Below, piece by piece: positions 10,500-22,809 of a stretch of 64,000 bases of DNA; positions within the stretch are counted from its first letter, which is position 1; every line of letters begins with the position of its first letter. The position numbers and the translations under genes were made by a program. Source of the stretch: Colias croceus. Taxonomy: Eukaryota > Arthropoda > Insecta > Lepidoptera > Pieridae. A model generated the notes under the pieces. It was not told the DNA's origin, did no database searches, and worked only from the letters and a program-made list of their open reading frames with translations. The DNA lies in the NCBI RefSeq assembly GCF_905220415.1, contig NC_059538.1:11842001-11906000 (forward strand). The letters are read 5' to 3'.

Positions 10500-10690
10500 T
10501 CTATACTAATATTACAAAGCTGAAAAGTTTTTTTGTTTGTGTGTTTAAACGCGCTAATCTCAGGAAATTCTCTTCCAATTTGGTAAAAAAAATATTTTGG
10601 TCTTAGATAGCCCATTTATCGAGGAAGGCTATAGCACGTTATGACCAATAGGAGCGGAGCAATGCGGGTAAAACCGCAAGGCACAGCTAG
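10500..10690 (+). mobile_element. Helitron-like repeat, family A
   Basis: Runs from TCTATACTAATATTACAAAG to GCACAGCTAG followed by T. The frame of shared words is as in the 6724 copy, with moderate divergence. Confidence 0.75.
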
Positions 10691-11183
10691 TTGCAAGGGT
10701 TAAATCATAAAGGGCTCATAAGTTGGTTCACCACGTTGACTGTAGTTTAGCTGTGTAGACGTTACCTGTTTATTGTTGTATTTTAAGTTCTTATAAAAGT
10801 ACTTGATAGTTTGAACACTTCGATTCTCTTTGAATAGTCAATTCATACAGGAAAAATATTATGCTTTTTCTAGCCTCCTGAAACTATAAACTAATTTTTA
10901 TATACTTTATGCTGAGAATTTTGCGTTAACTATATGTCATAGAGTTAAAATGCCAGGAATTCTAAGAACTGGAACATTTCACAGTTGCAGACGATTTTGA
11001 AAGGATTCCTGCTGACCTAATACGAAACAGGTCAGAGGTCCATGTAAGTTATTTGAAGAGTCCATATTTCGTTCTTTTCCTTAAAATCGTAGATAGCTTC
11101 TATATTATATAGTGTTTATATATAGTGAAAATACATGATTAAAATATAACAAAAACGACAGGTCTATAGTAGATATATATATA

Positions 11184-11273
11184 TGGTAAATGTTAAAAAT
11201 ATGTAATGACGTTTCAAAAGTGCTTCTAGAAGAAGTCTAATTGAATAAATAAATGTTTGAGTTTGAGTTTGAA
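11184..11273 (+). repeat. Retroposon 3' end with (TTTGAG)n tail
   Basis: It carries 'GGTAAATGTTAAAAATATG', 'TTCTAGAAGAAGTCTAATTG', AATAAATAAATG and a GTTTGAGTTTGAG tail. Other copies are at 11311, 18244, 37581 (reverse) and 58101. A shared 3' part and hexamer tail suggest a SINE or truncated LINE family. Confidence 0.65.
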
Positions 11274-11310
11274 ATAACTATGACAGGTATACAAATTATG
11301 TAAAAATTGA

Positions 11311-11472
11311 CATGATTTTAAAAGAGCAACTACACAGTGTTTTGGCCACTCTTGTAAGTAGAAACTGCTTTCCGAACTGGTGGTAAATGGTAAAACTGTC
11401 ATGACGATTTAAAGTGCTTCTAGAAGAAGTCTTATTGAATAATTTATTTTGCGTTTAATGTTTGAGTTTTAG
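11311..11472 (+). repeat. Retroposon, (TTTGAG)n-tail family, longer copy
   Basis: It extends further 5' than its neighbour at 11184: it includes 'GAGCAACTACACAGTGT' and 'GAAACTGCTTTCCGAA' before the shared 3' part. The tail is short. Confidence 0.6.
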
Positions 11473-11528
11473 GAACATCAGCAGTTCTCTCTTACCAGAT
11501 ACATGTTCTTTGTATAAAAAGTGAAGTC

Positions 11529-11690
11529 CCGTGTCCCTAAGTGGGGTAAGGGGCAAATGCATTATGCATACATCTGTTTCACTGATCGATTATCGTTAGG
11601 TTTCTTCGTCTCAACCGGGAATCGAACCCAGGACCCCTGGATTCTACACTCACGCGTCAAACACTGTACCAAGGAGGCGGTCTGTTCTTC
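11529..11690 (-). repeat. tRNA-derived SINE
   Basis: On the - strand the 5' end reads like a tRNA with polymerase III boxes: an A box in 'CCTTGGTACAGTG' and a B box in 'GGTCCTGGGTTCGATTCC'. The remainder ('GTTGAGACGAAGAAACCT') is unrelated to tRNA. No acceptor stem closes, so it is a SINE head and not a working tRNA gene. Confidence 0.65.
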
Positions 11691-11699
11691 ATAGACTAA

Positions 11700-13100
11700 T
11701 TTTAAAACAATATCAAATATAGTAAGACGAAAATCTTATCTTTCGTATCTCCTAAAGTTCTTGCCTCAACCCTCAACCCATCTCCAGGAAGATTATGTAC
11801 AACCGCTAACAAAACTCTAAACATTATCTTCTTCAAAACTTCCAAAGTACTTGTATTTTAAGTTTGAATATAATAATTAAATAGGCCTACTTAACCCAAT
11901 TTTAATTGAGCCCCTCATGTTTATGTTTTACTGAGCCTGATAATTACTGAACTTTGTGATTGTTTGATGATGCTGTGAGGAATTTTAATGGCGTACGTAT
12001 GGTTTTATAAGTAACTTGTGCACGTGATGTCAATTTGTTTTTACTGGAGTTAACTACGTTACTTAACTACGTTAATTTACGTATCAACATGTTCCATAAT
12101 AATAGTATAATTATTACAGTATAGTTAATGATAAATTACCAAAATTCGATGATATCTATTGAGGTTGATTCTGGGAACTGGAAAAATATTCAATCAAAAG
12201 GAACAAATTACTTAAAATATGCTTGACAATAATTAACCTACCCAAAAATATACTAATACAATCTTCAATTCAAAGAATAGATTTTAGGTACATGAATGCT
12301 TTTCTAAAAACTAATTATTTATGTAAAGTGTACATTACCTACTCATGAGTCATGACTGCCCTTTTTTAAATAGTTAATATTGGGAGAGTATTTGTATTGT
12401 TCTCAGATTTTCTCTAGAATTACTAAAGGCACCGTAATAATATTGTAAGCTATAGTTGTGACGTCATCAATTAAAGTGAGAATAAGATGTCCGATATTGT
12501 CATCTCATTCGGCGCAGCATGGGTCATCTTTCATGTTCGTAGAATATAGTGTTCATTAATAATATTATAAGTCATAAACCTCTACATCAAGATAGGTAGT
12601 AGTATATTATTATTTTGTATGAAAATTATTAAAAGGTATATTATTATTATTTTGTTAGTATATAATCGATTAGTTTTTTTTAAATTAATTGAAGGTAGTA
12701 TAGATAGCAATGTGTTTTATTGAAAATTTACATCCCTCTTTATGTACAGCCGTCTATGTACATATTTATGTTTTTAATTACCTATATTTGAAATTACTAA
12801 ACCGCTTTTGATAATAATTTAGTCCCACTAAGAGACTGAATAGTATAAAAACTTCATGAAATTATCTATTTCGCTAAGACCGTGTCAGTGATAAATCTTA
12901 CCTCGAATTTTCTATTATCAGCATGCCATATTTAACATTTATAACTATAGTAGGTACCAGTACAGTACCATATTTAACTTTCATTATTACCTTTACACAT
13001 TTCAACACACCCCTATAACAAAACAGCAAATGAACCTCAGTATGATAATAAAACAAAAATAGACGATATTACCCTTGGCCTCACTCATTTGAGCGTATAA
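11700..13100. other. Intergenic, nothing recognised
   Basis: AT-rich, with no repeat shared elsewhere in the window and no coding signal. Confidence 0.5.
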
Positions 13101-14100
13101 AATGCACTTTTCGCCTCTATAAACCCTCATAATATAAAGCTACGTACACATTCATTACGTAAGTACTACACGAGAGGAAATCTCCGGGAAATCTTGTGAA
13201 TTGCGTCGCATTCAAGTCGCGAGTCACATAAAAACATTCTTATTTCTCCCCTTATCAAGCTTTTTTGTGGTACAAGTTTATAAGCGAACGCGGTTTAAAA
13301 ATGTGTACGTTTTTAAGTAGTCTCCTGGAACTTGGTGGTGTGTACACCCGCACATTTTTTCTTTTGACGAAAAGAAGGACGTTACTAACTTTTAAATGAT
13401 GCTAAATGATATTACCATTTTCACTGCCAATCACCACAAACACTAGAACTAGAGCAAATAGAAAAAATAACACGCAAGCTATCATGTTTTAAACTAAAAT
13501 AAGTGTAAGTTGTCGAGAATTTCCTTCAATCTATTTATAATTTTTTTACCAGTGGCAGTATAAATCTTTATTAAATTATCTAAAAAATGATATTCAGATT
13601 TTGCATATTACGTGTATTACCAATCGTGCAATGAATTAAATAGTTGCGGAACCAAGGCAAAACAAATTTTTCGATCGAAGAGAGTGCTCTCTACTGCATT
13701 AGGAGTCGTGCAAAAGTTCGCAATTTCAAGCGAAATATCGTTCGTATCGTGTCAAGCGACTCTACGAGTCCAGCTCTGCTGTTTTATGGATTTGTACCCG
13801 GAAATTGTATACAAAACACTACCGTGTTACAGCTACTTAAAGGCAATTAAACGCTCTTCACTCGAAACTCGTTGCCAACGTAAATCGTAATCAAGGGGCG
13901 CGATAAATCCCGCCTTATGTGATAGTGTAACGGATTCCGACGCGGCTACGCGCTAAAATTCTTATTTATGTCCAGACGGGTGCGGCCTGAGTTATATCGC
14001 CGCAGATAAAACGTGAAAAGAAACACAAATTTGCTTAAGAATTACGTAGGAATGGTTCATCGTACAGCGTTACTGATGTGGCTCGTTTTGAACTCGATTT
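13101..14100. other. Unexplained GC- and CpG-richer island
   Basis: Compared with its surroundings this stretch is clearly richer in G, C and CpG, notably at 13180-13230, 13660-13760 and 13880-14000. It is free of the repeats seen elsewhere. Two overlapping + frames at 13612-13890 do not resemble a known family. It could be an untranslated first exon or promoter of a gene outside the window, or an old single-copy element. Confidence 0.3.
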
Positions 14101-14248
14101 GAAAAGTGTATGAAAATGTGTATGATTCAAATGGAACATACCTAATATACGATAGATTAATTACATCATAGTAAGTAGATATTATACATTCACACGCATC
14201 ATTATAGCCAATGGGATCTATCATGCGATCAGGAAAGCTTTTTTTATT

Positions 14249-14397
14249 AAGCTATTGCATAGCTTCTATCATACCGAATCCAGAAATTGCGTAACGAAAA
14301 ACCTCACGCTCCCCACTCTGACGGGCGGAGGTGTGGCTTGAAGGCATGCTATGCAATAGCTTTACCGCGGCAGTCCCCGAGTGCCACACGTCTTTTT
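14249..14397 (-). repeat. Dispersed element, AAGCTATTGCATAGCT family, copy 1
   Basis: The copy begins with the palindrome AAGCTATTGCATAGCTT and contains 'CCTCACGCTCCCCACTC', 'AGGTGTGGCTTGAAGGCATG' and a second ATGCAATAGCTT, then 'CCGAGTGCCACACGTCTTTT'. A reverse-orientation copy with the same order of words lies at 50780-50954. Strong conservation of the GC-rich core in otherwise drifting DNA is notable. Confidence 0.7.
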
Positions 14398-14910
14398 CAA
14401 TTATACATAGAAAAACTAGAAATATATCTCATATTGCAGTGATAATTAGTTATTAAGTAAAAATAACACAGCTGTTTCTATTGTTTCCCCATTCATTTTT
14501 ATTTCATGCTTAATATAGCACCGACATCCATCGCCATTATAAAATACATATTACAATAGCGAGATTGAAAAGAAAATTAATTTTATTAAAATATTCCACT
14601 TATGCTTGCCCCGTATACATTACTGTTAACTCACTATGCATTATTGTTTGTTATTTGAGTACAATGAGCAAGTATAATGCATAAAAAGTGGGGAAAAAGT
14701 AAACTACACAACAAGTCTCGATTATTTTTCAATATTACTATCCCACCTGCATTTTTATCAAAAAAAAACTTAAACATAAACATCCCCGTAAACACATTTA
14801 GATAAACACAAACATAAAGACCATGTCACGGTTATAACAAGATATTTAATAACCCACAATCCGTATGCAGTCACCGCAACCGCAAGGATTAATTATTATA
14901 TTTAATGAAT

Positions 14911-15486
14911 GGTGCGTCCACACACAGCGAGCAGCCTCGCGAATACGCGAAGCTCGGTCAGTGTGATGCGAATGACGCTTTGCTCGGCTTGGTTATGTCC
15001 ACATTGACATCCTGCCTTAGGGTGCTCTTTCACTAATAATGTGCGAGGATGTGCAATCATATCCCTATATATATTTATTTTTAGCGCTTGAAGCGATACT
15101 ATTGGTTATTTACAAACACAATCCTCGCTAAATATCCTCGCATACTATTGGTGGAATGAACTCTTATACGTAAAATAAAGTGACCGACGCTACCATCGCA
15201 AAATAAAAGCAAAGCGTTTTTGATATTCGCAAACTGTTCTAAATTTTAGTGTCACGTTACTTGTTTTGCTCATCGCTCGCAGTCTGCTGGGAAGTGTTTT
15301 TAGTTTAGCGGTTGTTTGATAGAAGCAACAACTTGTTGAAAACTAATTGCTTTGCGATTGACTTGTTTTTGTTGTTATACGAATTCAACTTCTTTTGCAA
15401 AAATGATTATAGCTATCACTTTGCTATTGCAAGTAATGTACCTTACGACTTGGTTCGCGAGGCAGCTCGCTCTGTGTGAACCCTCC
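14911..15486. mobile_element. hAT-like non-autonomous element
   Basis: The left end reads GGTGCGTCCACACACAGCGA; the right end is the complement of GGAGGGTTCACACAGAGCGA, about 17 of 21 matching over the terminus. A perfect 8-bp duplication TAATGAAT lies at 14903-14910 and 15487-15494. No open frame lies inside. The 8-bp duplication favours hAT, but the tip is not the usual TAGNG. Confidence 0.65.
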
Positions 15487-15494
15487 TAATGAAT

Positions 15495-16880
15495 GGCGAC
15501 TGAATTTTGCAGCCCCGAAGAACCGAGAAATAATAGTATAATTGATCGATCTGAATTAGTTCCAGTTGGAAGTGGAACTGTGTTTTTCTTGTAATTGAAT
15601 GTAAGTTTGATTTTGATAAATGATACGCTTTGTTGGGTCGGATTGATTTATAATTTGCAAGGCGTTTTCCCGTTTCGGACGTTTCAGATGGATTTCTGTT
15701 TAATAATATTAGGCTTATGTATTAGACTTTAATTAGTTTGGTAAGTCTATTTGAAAGTTCTTAGTCTTGAATGATGAGATTTCTAAGTTTGTTATTCTTA
15801 AAGTACTTGTTTTGAACTAAGACAAAATAACAAGACATTTAGTAAGTTTATTTGTGAGTCCGTCTCCGGGATTGTCAGGGCAATGACTTCAGTGGCGGGA
15901 GGTTTTCTTTTCAATAGTTTATGTTTAACTGGTGTGTGCTATTTCAGTTTATAAAAGAGAATTGTATTATGAATATTGTTGCTTTCCTGTTGGTGTTCTG
16001 TTAGATTTTTTGGATTCACATTACTGATTTATTAAAGATTTAATGATTATTGAGAATATTTTTTAAAGTATCTGAATTAACATTTTAAAATTAATCTTAA
16101 ATAATATATACAAGCAAAAAGCAATAAGTAAAATAAATACTTTAATGAAAAAGCCACAGAAGAAGTATTCATTATAGCTCTACATTATTCCACTTGGCTT
16201 GTTAAAAACATCAAAATCCCCTGTAAATCTCACGTTTCTCCGAATTGACCTTCGACCTAAAACTACCCGCACTTATTAAAACAAATTGCCCCCTGTCGTT
16301 GACCCGAAAAACTAAAGAAAATACATGAGATATCTATTAATTTGCCCCACAGGGGGCATGGGCCGTGTTTCTGACGTCTAGTGAATAATGGGAACAAATT
16401 AATGGATAGCTACCTTTATGAAATTGATTAGAATCGTGTGTGTTTTCGATTTGGAGTAATAACACTTTTAAAAGGTTGCTGTGAAAATATGAGTTGAATT
16501 TCAAGGATTGATTATTTGGTTGTTACTAGAGGTGGGAGTTCCATTCCAACAATTGTAAATTAATTATGCGCATAACACTTTTAATATTAATGGTAGGAGA
16601 TATCAAATACGAGTAGAATTTCAAGGATTCATTATTTGGAAAACTGGTGGCAGTTTGATTTCAACAATTTTAATTTAATAATAACATGAAATACGTTTTC
16701 TTTGTATCATTTCGTATATTTGATCGGAATTTGGATAAGTATGCTTTGCGTAAGTAGGTACATAGTTTTAATTAGCTTAGAACATTGCATTATGTATGTC
16801 TGTCTTTAGGGATGGATAATATAATTGACTCATTACTTACTTAATCAGCTAAAAATACAATATTAATCAATACTTTGCTT
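15495..16880. other. Intergenic, nothing recognised
   Basis: AT-rich. Two related 60-70 bp stretches near 16490-16560 and 16605-16680 (both with 'GAATTTCAAGGATT' and 'CAACAATTTTAA'-like words) suggest an old local duplication. Otherwise nothing. Confidence 0.45.
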
Positions 16881-16887
16881 GTTTCAG

Positions 16888-17030
16888 CCGTGGGACGTCC
16901 ACTGCTGGACAAAGGCCTCCCTCAGGGCTTTCCACCACGACCGGTCACCGGCGGCCTGCATCCAGCGGCTCCCTGCCACTCGGACCAGGTCGTCTGTCCA
17001 TTTTGTGGGTGGTCGTCCCACGCTTCGTCG
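16888..17030 (-). mobile_element. RTE-type LINE 3' end, truncated
   Basis: Read on -, it corresponds to the C-terminal coding end and 3' end of an RTE element. The + strand words 'GGACGTCCACTGCTGGACAA' and 'CTGTCCATTTTGTGGG' are the reverse of the region near 45480-45600 of the full-length element. It lacks the GAT tail and is 5'-truncated. Confidence 0.7.
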
Positions 17031-17617
17031 ACCAAATCAATACTTTACCAGGAAACTATTGCAAAACTAATCCTGTTTTAACCCAATTTTTGAAACATAA
17101 ATCAGCAACATTTCCCAACAAATACAAACAACAAATACGTAGCGAAGTTTGATTTGCTTCACACTTGGCAAACCATTTTAAAGTTACCAATACCGACCAT
17201 TTCTCAATGTCCACGCTGCTTCGATTGTACAAACTTACTGGGTTTCTTGACGGTTTCATTTAAGCTATTGTTGATCTACCACGTCTTAAAGCAGTATTAT
17301 TTATAGTGTAGGACAGTGACGACAATTCTTTTGATGTCCACGTGAATTCTTTAGTAACATGATTTTTCATAATATCGTCTTGATTGCTATTGTCATGTAT
17401 AGTCCATAGTATGTTTTGATAAATTCATTACAACAGGATTGTACATTATAATATTACTGCCGATACAAGTATACATACATAAGTATACATATATACATAT
17501 AATATCTTATTTTGAAATCGTAAAAAAATATGAGGTAAACATAATAAAAATGTAGTTATATTTCCCAGGCATAAAAAAGTAGGTGATAACATTATGTGCG
17601 ATAATACATATTCTAGA

Positions 17618-17814
17618 CTAGCTGCGCTCTACGGTTTCACCCGCGTGGCTCCGCTTCTGTTAGTCTTAGCGTGATTATAATAATATATAGTCTATAGCCT
17701 TCCTCGATAAATGGGCTATCCAACACCGAGAGAATTTTTCAAATCGGACCAGTAGTTCCCGAGATTAGCGCGTTCAAACAAACAAACTCTTCAGCTTTAT
17801 AATATTCGTATAGA
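17618..17814 (-). mobile_element. Helitron-like repeat, family A
   Basis: On + it runs from A|CTAGCTGCGCTCTACGG to TATAGA|T, a complete reversed copy with both termini. Confidence 0.75.
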
Positions 17815-18243
17815 TATATATTTAGAAATAACTATATACCGTATACTTGCAATGGATACTATCTATTACGTTTAATTCTCATTCCTCAATTGTGTAGTTG
17901 TAATCCTAATTCACATCACCTTATTAAAGTTAACTTGAAACAATTCATAAATCAAACTGAGTACCCAGATGGGTTTGTATAACGTAAGTGCTTAAGACAA
18001 ACTAAAATTAATGGTCGTAAGATATAGGATATTTGTAACAGTCCCTTGTGTTAGGGATCATTGTATCGTGTAGGCTTTGGGTTATCGTCAGGGATTTTTG
18101 CGTCAATGACTTGATAAACATGTTCTACAATAAAGGAAGTTTGCGTCCGTTTTAGTATTATATCGTTTAAGATTATATTATGATATGATATATTATGTAG
18201 TTAGATATAAGTTACATATTATAATATATATTTTGTAATATTG

Positions 18244-18403
18244 ACGTGATTTTTAAAGAGGAACTATGGAGTTTCTTGCCGGTTCTTCTCCATAGATACT
18301 GCTTTCCGAATCGGTGGTAAATGTTAAAAATATGTAATGAAGATTCGAAAGTGCTTCTAAAAGAAGTTTAATTGAATAAATAAATGTTTGAGTTTGAGTT
18401 TGA
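18244..18403 (+). repeat. Retroposon, (TTTGAG)n-tail family
   Basis: The best + copy in the window: 'GAACTATGGAGTTTCTTGCC', 'ATACTGCTTTCCGAATCGG', AATAAATAAATG and the GTTTGAG tail. The 37581-37740 copy matches along its full length in reverse. Confidence 0.65.
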
Positions 18404-18507
18404 TTACGGTCATTGCGTTTAACTAATGTGTAATATTGTTGTAATTATACAAACATAGTTATAATCAAATTACACACACAAATATACATGATTGTTATAT
18501 TGTAGTA

Positions 18508-18626
18508 TCTATACATATAATAAATCTGTAGAAGGGTCAATTCTGTACATTGAAAATATTGAAAAAATAACTAGCAGGGGGTGTTACTGGATCGATACCA
18601 AACCCAAATATGTGATTAAAAAAATT

Positions 18627-18663
<37 letters not shown>

Positions 18664-18988
18664 ATGTGAAGACATCACGTGAAAACTACCGGTTCGATTT
18701 CGATGAAACTTGGTATAATTATACCTTATTATCCTGGGCGTAAAATAGGATACTTTTTATCCTGGAAAAATACGTAGAAAAAAAATTAATCTCAATTTTT
18801 CAGTTATCCATAGACGTTGTTCTATAGTAGGTACCGCGAACACACGTTGCGTATTATTATAGACCTAGCCGTATTTGGGTCCAATAGATATTTATAAGAT
18901 GTCATTGTCCGAGTTACTCAAAATGGAGAAATAAACCATCCACGCAAAGACCGACACCCGCGCGGACGGAGTCGCGGGCGGAAGCTAG
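18508..18988 (+). mobile_element. Helitron-like repeat, long family D
   Basis: It runs from TCTATACATATAATAAATC to 'GTCGCGGGCGGAAGCTAG' followed by T, 481 bp. It includes a pure (CTGT)n microsatellite at 18630-18664. The 3' hairpin module is shared with families B and C while the body is different. Confidence 0.65.
18630..18664 (+). repeat. (CTGT)n microsatellite
   Basis: Eight or more tandem TCTG units inside the family D repeat. It appears to have expanded from the short TCTG runs that families B, C and D all carry at this position. Confidence 0.9.
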
Positions 18989-19466
18989 TCCATAATAAAA
19001 ATCAATTTTTCAAGAGACTTTAATTATTTATTACTTCATAAATGGACTTATTCTAAATATTTTTTACAATAATATGTTCACACACGTCCATATCTGGAGT
19101 AACAATAGGCTACAATGAACGCGAATCGTGACATGACAATATCACAAAATATTATAAATCTATGAAGAAATCTTAGAAGAAATAAAGACATATATTTCTC
19201 GCGTATATTTTGTATACGCATAATCTTTACTCATTTCTACAGATAATCTATTTTACGCATTATGTATAAGCTTAAACTGATCCGAAGTAAATTGCTATGT
19301 ACTTGCGTAATCTTTGGGATGTGATATGTTTAGAAATAAGAGGATTACGTGATTATTTCTTAAGTATGGAATTATAACAAAAATAGGCGTGTGTTTATGA
19401 CTAGAAATTTATTTAATTTTATATGAAATTGATGTCTGTTTGTTTTAGCAGCTTAGCTAGATAATA

Positions 19467-19681
19467 TCTATACCTAATACATAATATTATAAAGCTGAAG
19501 AGTTTGTTGTGTTTGTTTGAACGCGCTAATCTCAGGAACTGAACTAATCTCAGGTCCGATTTGAAAAATTCTTTCGGTGTTAGATAACCCATTTATTGGG
19601 GAAAGCAATATAGGCTATATATTATCACGCTAAGACCAACAGGAGCGGAGCAATGCGGGTGAAACCGAGGGGCACAGCTAG
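19467..19681 (+). mobile_element. Helitron-like repeat, family A
   Basis: A complete copy with TC start and CAGCTAG|T end. It carries a small internal duplication: 'CTAATCTCAGG' appears twice near 19525-19555. Confidence 0.75.
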
Positions 19682-20113
19682 TTGTAGTATGAATATAATA
19701 ATAATAATAACATTTTTTACTGAAATTGATATTGTGGAAATTATTTGTGTGTGTTGTCAATTAAATAATACCATTAGAAATGTGTACATGTAACCGTATA
19801 TCCTTTGCAATTTTAAACCTGAAAATATTTTTCACAAACTCGAATACATTTTTTTTAACATCAAATATTTCTGATAGCTGGTTTAAAAGTTCAAATTACC
19901 TTAATATTTACCTTGATATCTACGGGGATTTTGTTTTGATTTGTATTCGAAATTGATATTGGATATACCAATGTTTTAAAAATACTAAAAATTAAAATTG
20001 AACCTTATTGAAAAAAGGTAATTATTTTAATCGGAGATCAATGGAGTCCCTCTCAAGCCAGAGCTGAAAGGACAATTAAAATTTTGAAACATAGTTATTA
20101 TTTTAGTTTCACA

Positions 20114-20294
20114 CTAGCTTACCGCCCGCGGCTTAACCCGCTTTGTCTAAAACCTAATAAATTATATACCTTCCTCTTGAATTACTCTATCTATAAAAAA
20201 AACCCCATCAAAATCCGTTGCGTAGTTTTAAATATTTAAGCATACAAAGGGACATAGGGACAGAGAAAGCGACTTTGTTTTATACTATGTAGTG
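20114..20294 (-). mobile_element. Helitron-like repeat, family C
   Basis: On + it starts A|CTAGCTTACCGCCCGCGG and ends 'TTTTATACTATGTAGTG'. Its last 75 bases are nearly identical to the fragment at 33004-33079. Confidence 0.7.
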
Positions 20295-20305
20295 ATTTTA
20301 CATCT

Positions 20306-20475
20306 TCTATAATATAAAAATGAATCGCAAAATGTGTTGGTAAGCGCATAACTCGAGAACAACTCAACCGATTTCGTTAATTCTTTTTTTATTACATTTC
20401 TTGAAGTACGAGGATGGTTCTTATCGAGAGAAAACGTAAAAATGTACCATGGGCGAAGCCGGGGCGGACCGCTAG
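20306..20475 (+). repeat. Helitron-like repeat, family E
   Basis: Starts 'TCTATAATATAAAAATGAAT', passes 'AAGCGCATAACTCGAGAAC' and ends 'GAAGCCGGGGCGGACCGCTAG' in pieces, followed by T. It shares its 3' end with the chimeric copy at 9851-10033. Confidence 0.55.
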
Positions 20476-20479
20476 TGAT

Positions 20480-22805
20480 AGTATACAAATCTTCAAGGCT
20501 GTATCATCTCTCAAGTATTCTTACAAAAGGCTTCTAGGATCTTAGCTCGAACTTTCTAAGTGTTTGTCAAATATTCTTCGGCTAACTGTAGACGACACTT
20601 TATGTGAAGAATAGTTATTATGATAAGGAGAGAAACTTTGAAACTTATAGTAGGCTATTTTCCAGTGTCGGGGATGAATTTCTAAAGAGGTTTTATAAGT
20701 GTTTCATACTGTTATAATTTTATACTATACACAATTTAAAGTATAAATTCTTGTTTGGAAATGTCTTCCTTTTATATTTAGTTAAGGATGAGATCTATCT
20801 ATAATTATATATATTCTATGGCTTTGCTCGTGTTGCTAATACTTATGTACTAAAATATTCATGGATTGACTGAATTAGTACATGTTTTATACATTCTATT
20901 TTCTGCATTATAAACATCACTAAAATGGGTAAATTAACTAATCAGTATCATCATATTTCTATGTGCATGCAAACGGACAGGAATTTAAATTATTTTGAAT
21001 TAATTTATTACAATTTAATTTAATTAATTTAATTTAATTTATTTTGAATGAATGAATGAATGAAATACGTTAATTATGGATATATAAAAGATACAAATAA
21101 AATAAAATAAAACAAGAAACTTAAATCTAACTTAAATATAAGGCCTGCCACTCAGTGCAATACAATGATTTTCAGTGGTTGCCTTAGGATGCCTTGCTGA
21201 CAGTGGATGTATTTTTTTGCTCAAAACTGCAATATAAGTTCATTAAAAAATAAAAAATATAATATTTTCATAATAAACTAAGTAAATATTCGCATTTTAT
21301 AACTCTATCGCATATTTTGGCATGAGATTAACTACAGAAAAGGTAACAAAGGCTCACTATGAGGGTGTACATCAAACTATTTCCCTTTTATAGGCCGTAA
21401 ACGTGTCCAAGGAGCATAGAAACTCTTTTTATTTAATGAAGTGTACCTTATATGGATAACCTTTGAACGCACAAAATCAGGTGATAAGTTTCTTGTTCGT
21501 TTTTGAATATTGTTTAAAAATCTTGAGTTTTTGTTCGTTTATTGTTCCAAGTACTTTCATCTGTAGATGTGAAACATTATGAAAGAGAACCAATTTAATG
21601 TTTTCATTTTTTTTATGGATCAATCAATATGGGTTAGGGAATAGGGACGAGCGACTCGTATAATAACTACATATTATTGAAAAAGTTCTGGCGAATTATG
21701 TAATTTTCTCTTCTTCTTATTTGAACATACCTACAATATTAGAGAAGACTTTACAGCAAGCGTGGTTACGGACAGCCTAAAACTCACGCAAAATCAAATA
21801 TTTATTTCTTAAAACACTTGTTTCATTTCTTGTATCTCTAGACACAGACTCCATAAGTCACATTACATTTATTTCATACATTCTCCTCTAATAAAAATAA
21901 CATAGCCTTAAGAAGCGTATAAATGTAAAGCACAATTTTCTCGCAAGAAGTCTGCTCTATAAATTCATAATCCTATTCATTTGTAAGAGCAGGTGTGTTA
22001 CTGGATTATTATTACAACGTTATGAAGAAGGACTCTTGGTTTAAGAGCTAGAAAATATTTTTATCGTTTAAATTATCATAATTTAACAACACATAAATTC
22101 TCGGGGTACAGTTTATGTTATGACACAAACAAAACACCTGCTATAAATTATTAATATTATTTCGGTACATAAACTTGCAGTCTGCAAAGGGTCATCAGTC
22201 ATCACGTGATTTATAATCGCCTAACTAAATCCAAAACTTTCGCAAATAAGCCTAACTAAATCCATAGAAATCCCAAACTTTCGCATTTGTAATATTACTA
22301 GAGATTTTAAGAAAATAAAAGTAGTTTCGATTATTTTTCCATAATACAAAATGAATACTAGTAGGTACTACTTTAATTATTTTTTGAAATTGTCGTTGTT
22401 AATCATTAGGTATTTAAACTATAAATAATGATACTGTAGTAAAAATGAAACCCTTACAATCGTGCATGTCTTATTTCGAATCGAAGAAAGACATAGTACA
22501 TTTTTATCAATGGCTAAAAATCTTCAAAAGTTGTCGTTAAAAATTTGGATACAATATCTCAAATTAAAAATTAAAATTATGCAGCAGCTCCTAAACTACA
22601 TTTAAGCGTACTTACTCACATTTTTAATATTCATTTAAGTAGTCGTATGAGCAGGAATATAAGGTTTAATGTACGACTAAAATAACGTACATCATGTTTT
22701 ATTCAGATGCTAAAGGAGAAGGATTTTCTACACTATGGAAATTGATGAAATAATATACTTATTGATTTTTCTTGTAAACAATTTATAGATTCTTAATTTA
22801 TATTA
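20480..22805. other. Intergenic, nothing firm
   Basis: AT-rich. An AATGAATGAATG run and 'AAATAAAATAAAATAAAAC' at 21045-21115 precede 'GATTTTCAGTGG', which resembles the retroposon end at 126-330. No gene signal was seen. Confidence 0.45.
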
Positions 22806-22809
22806 AAAA

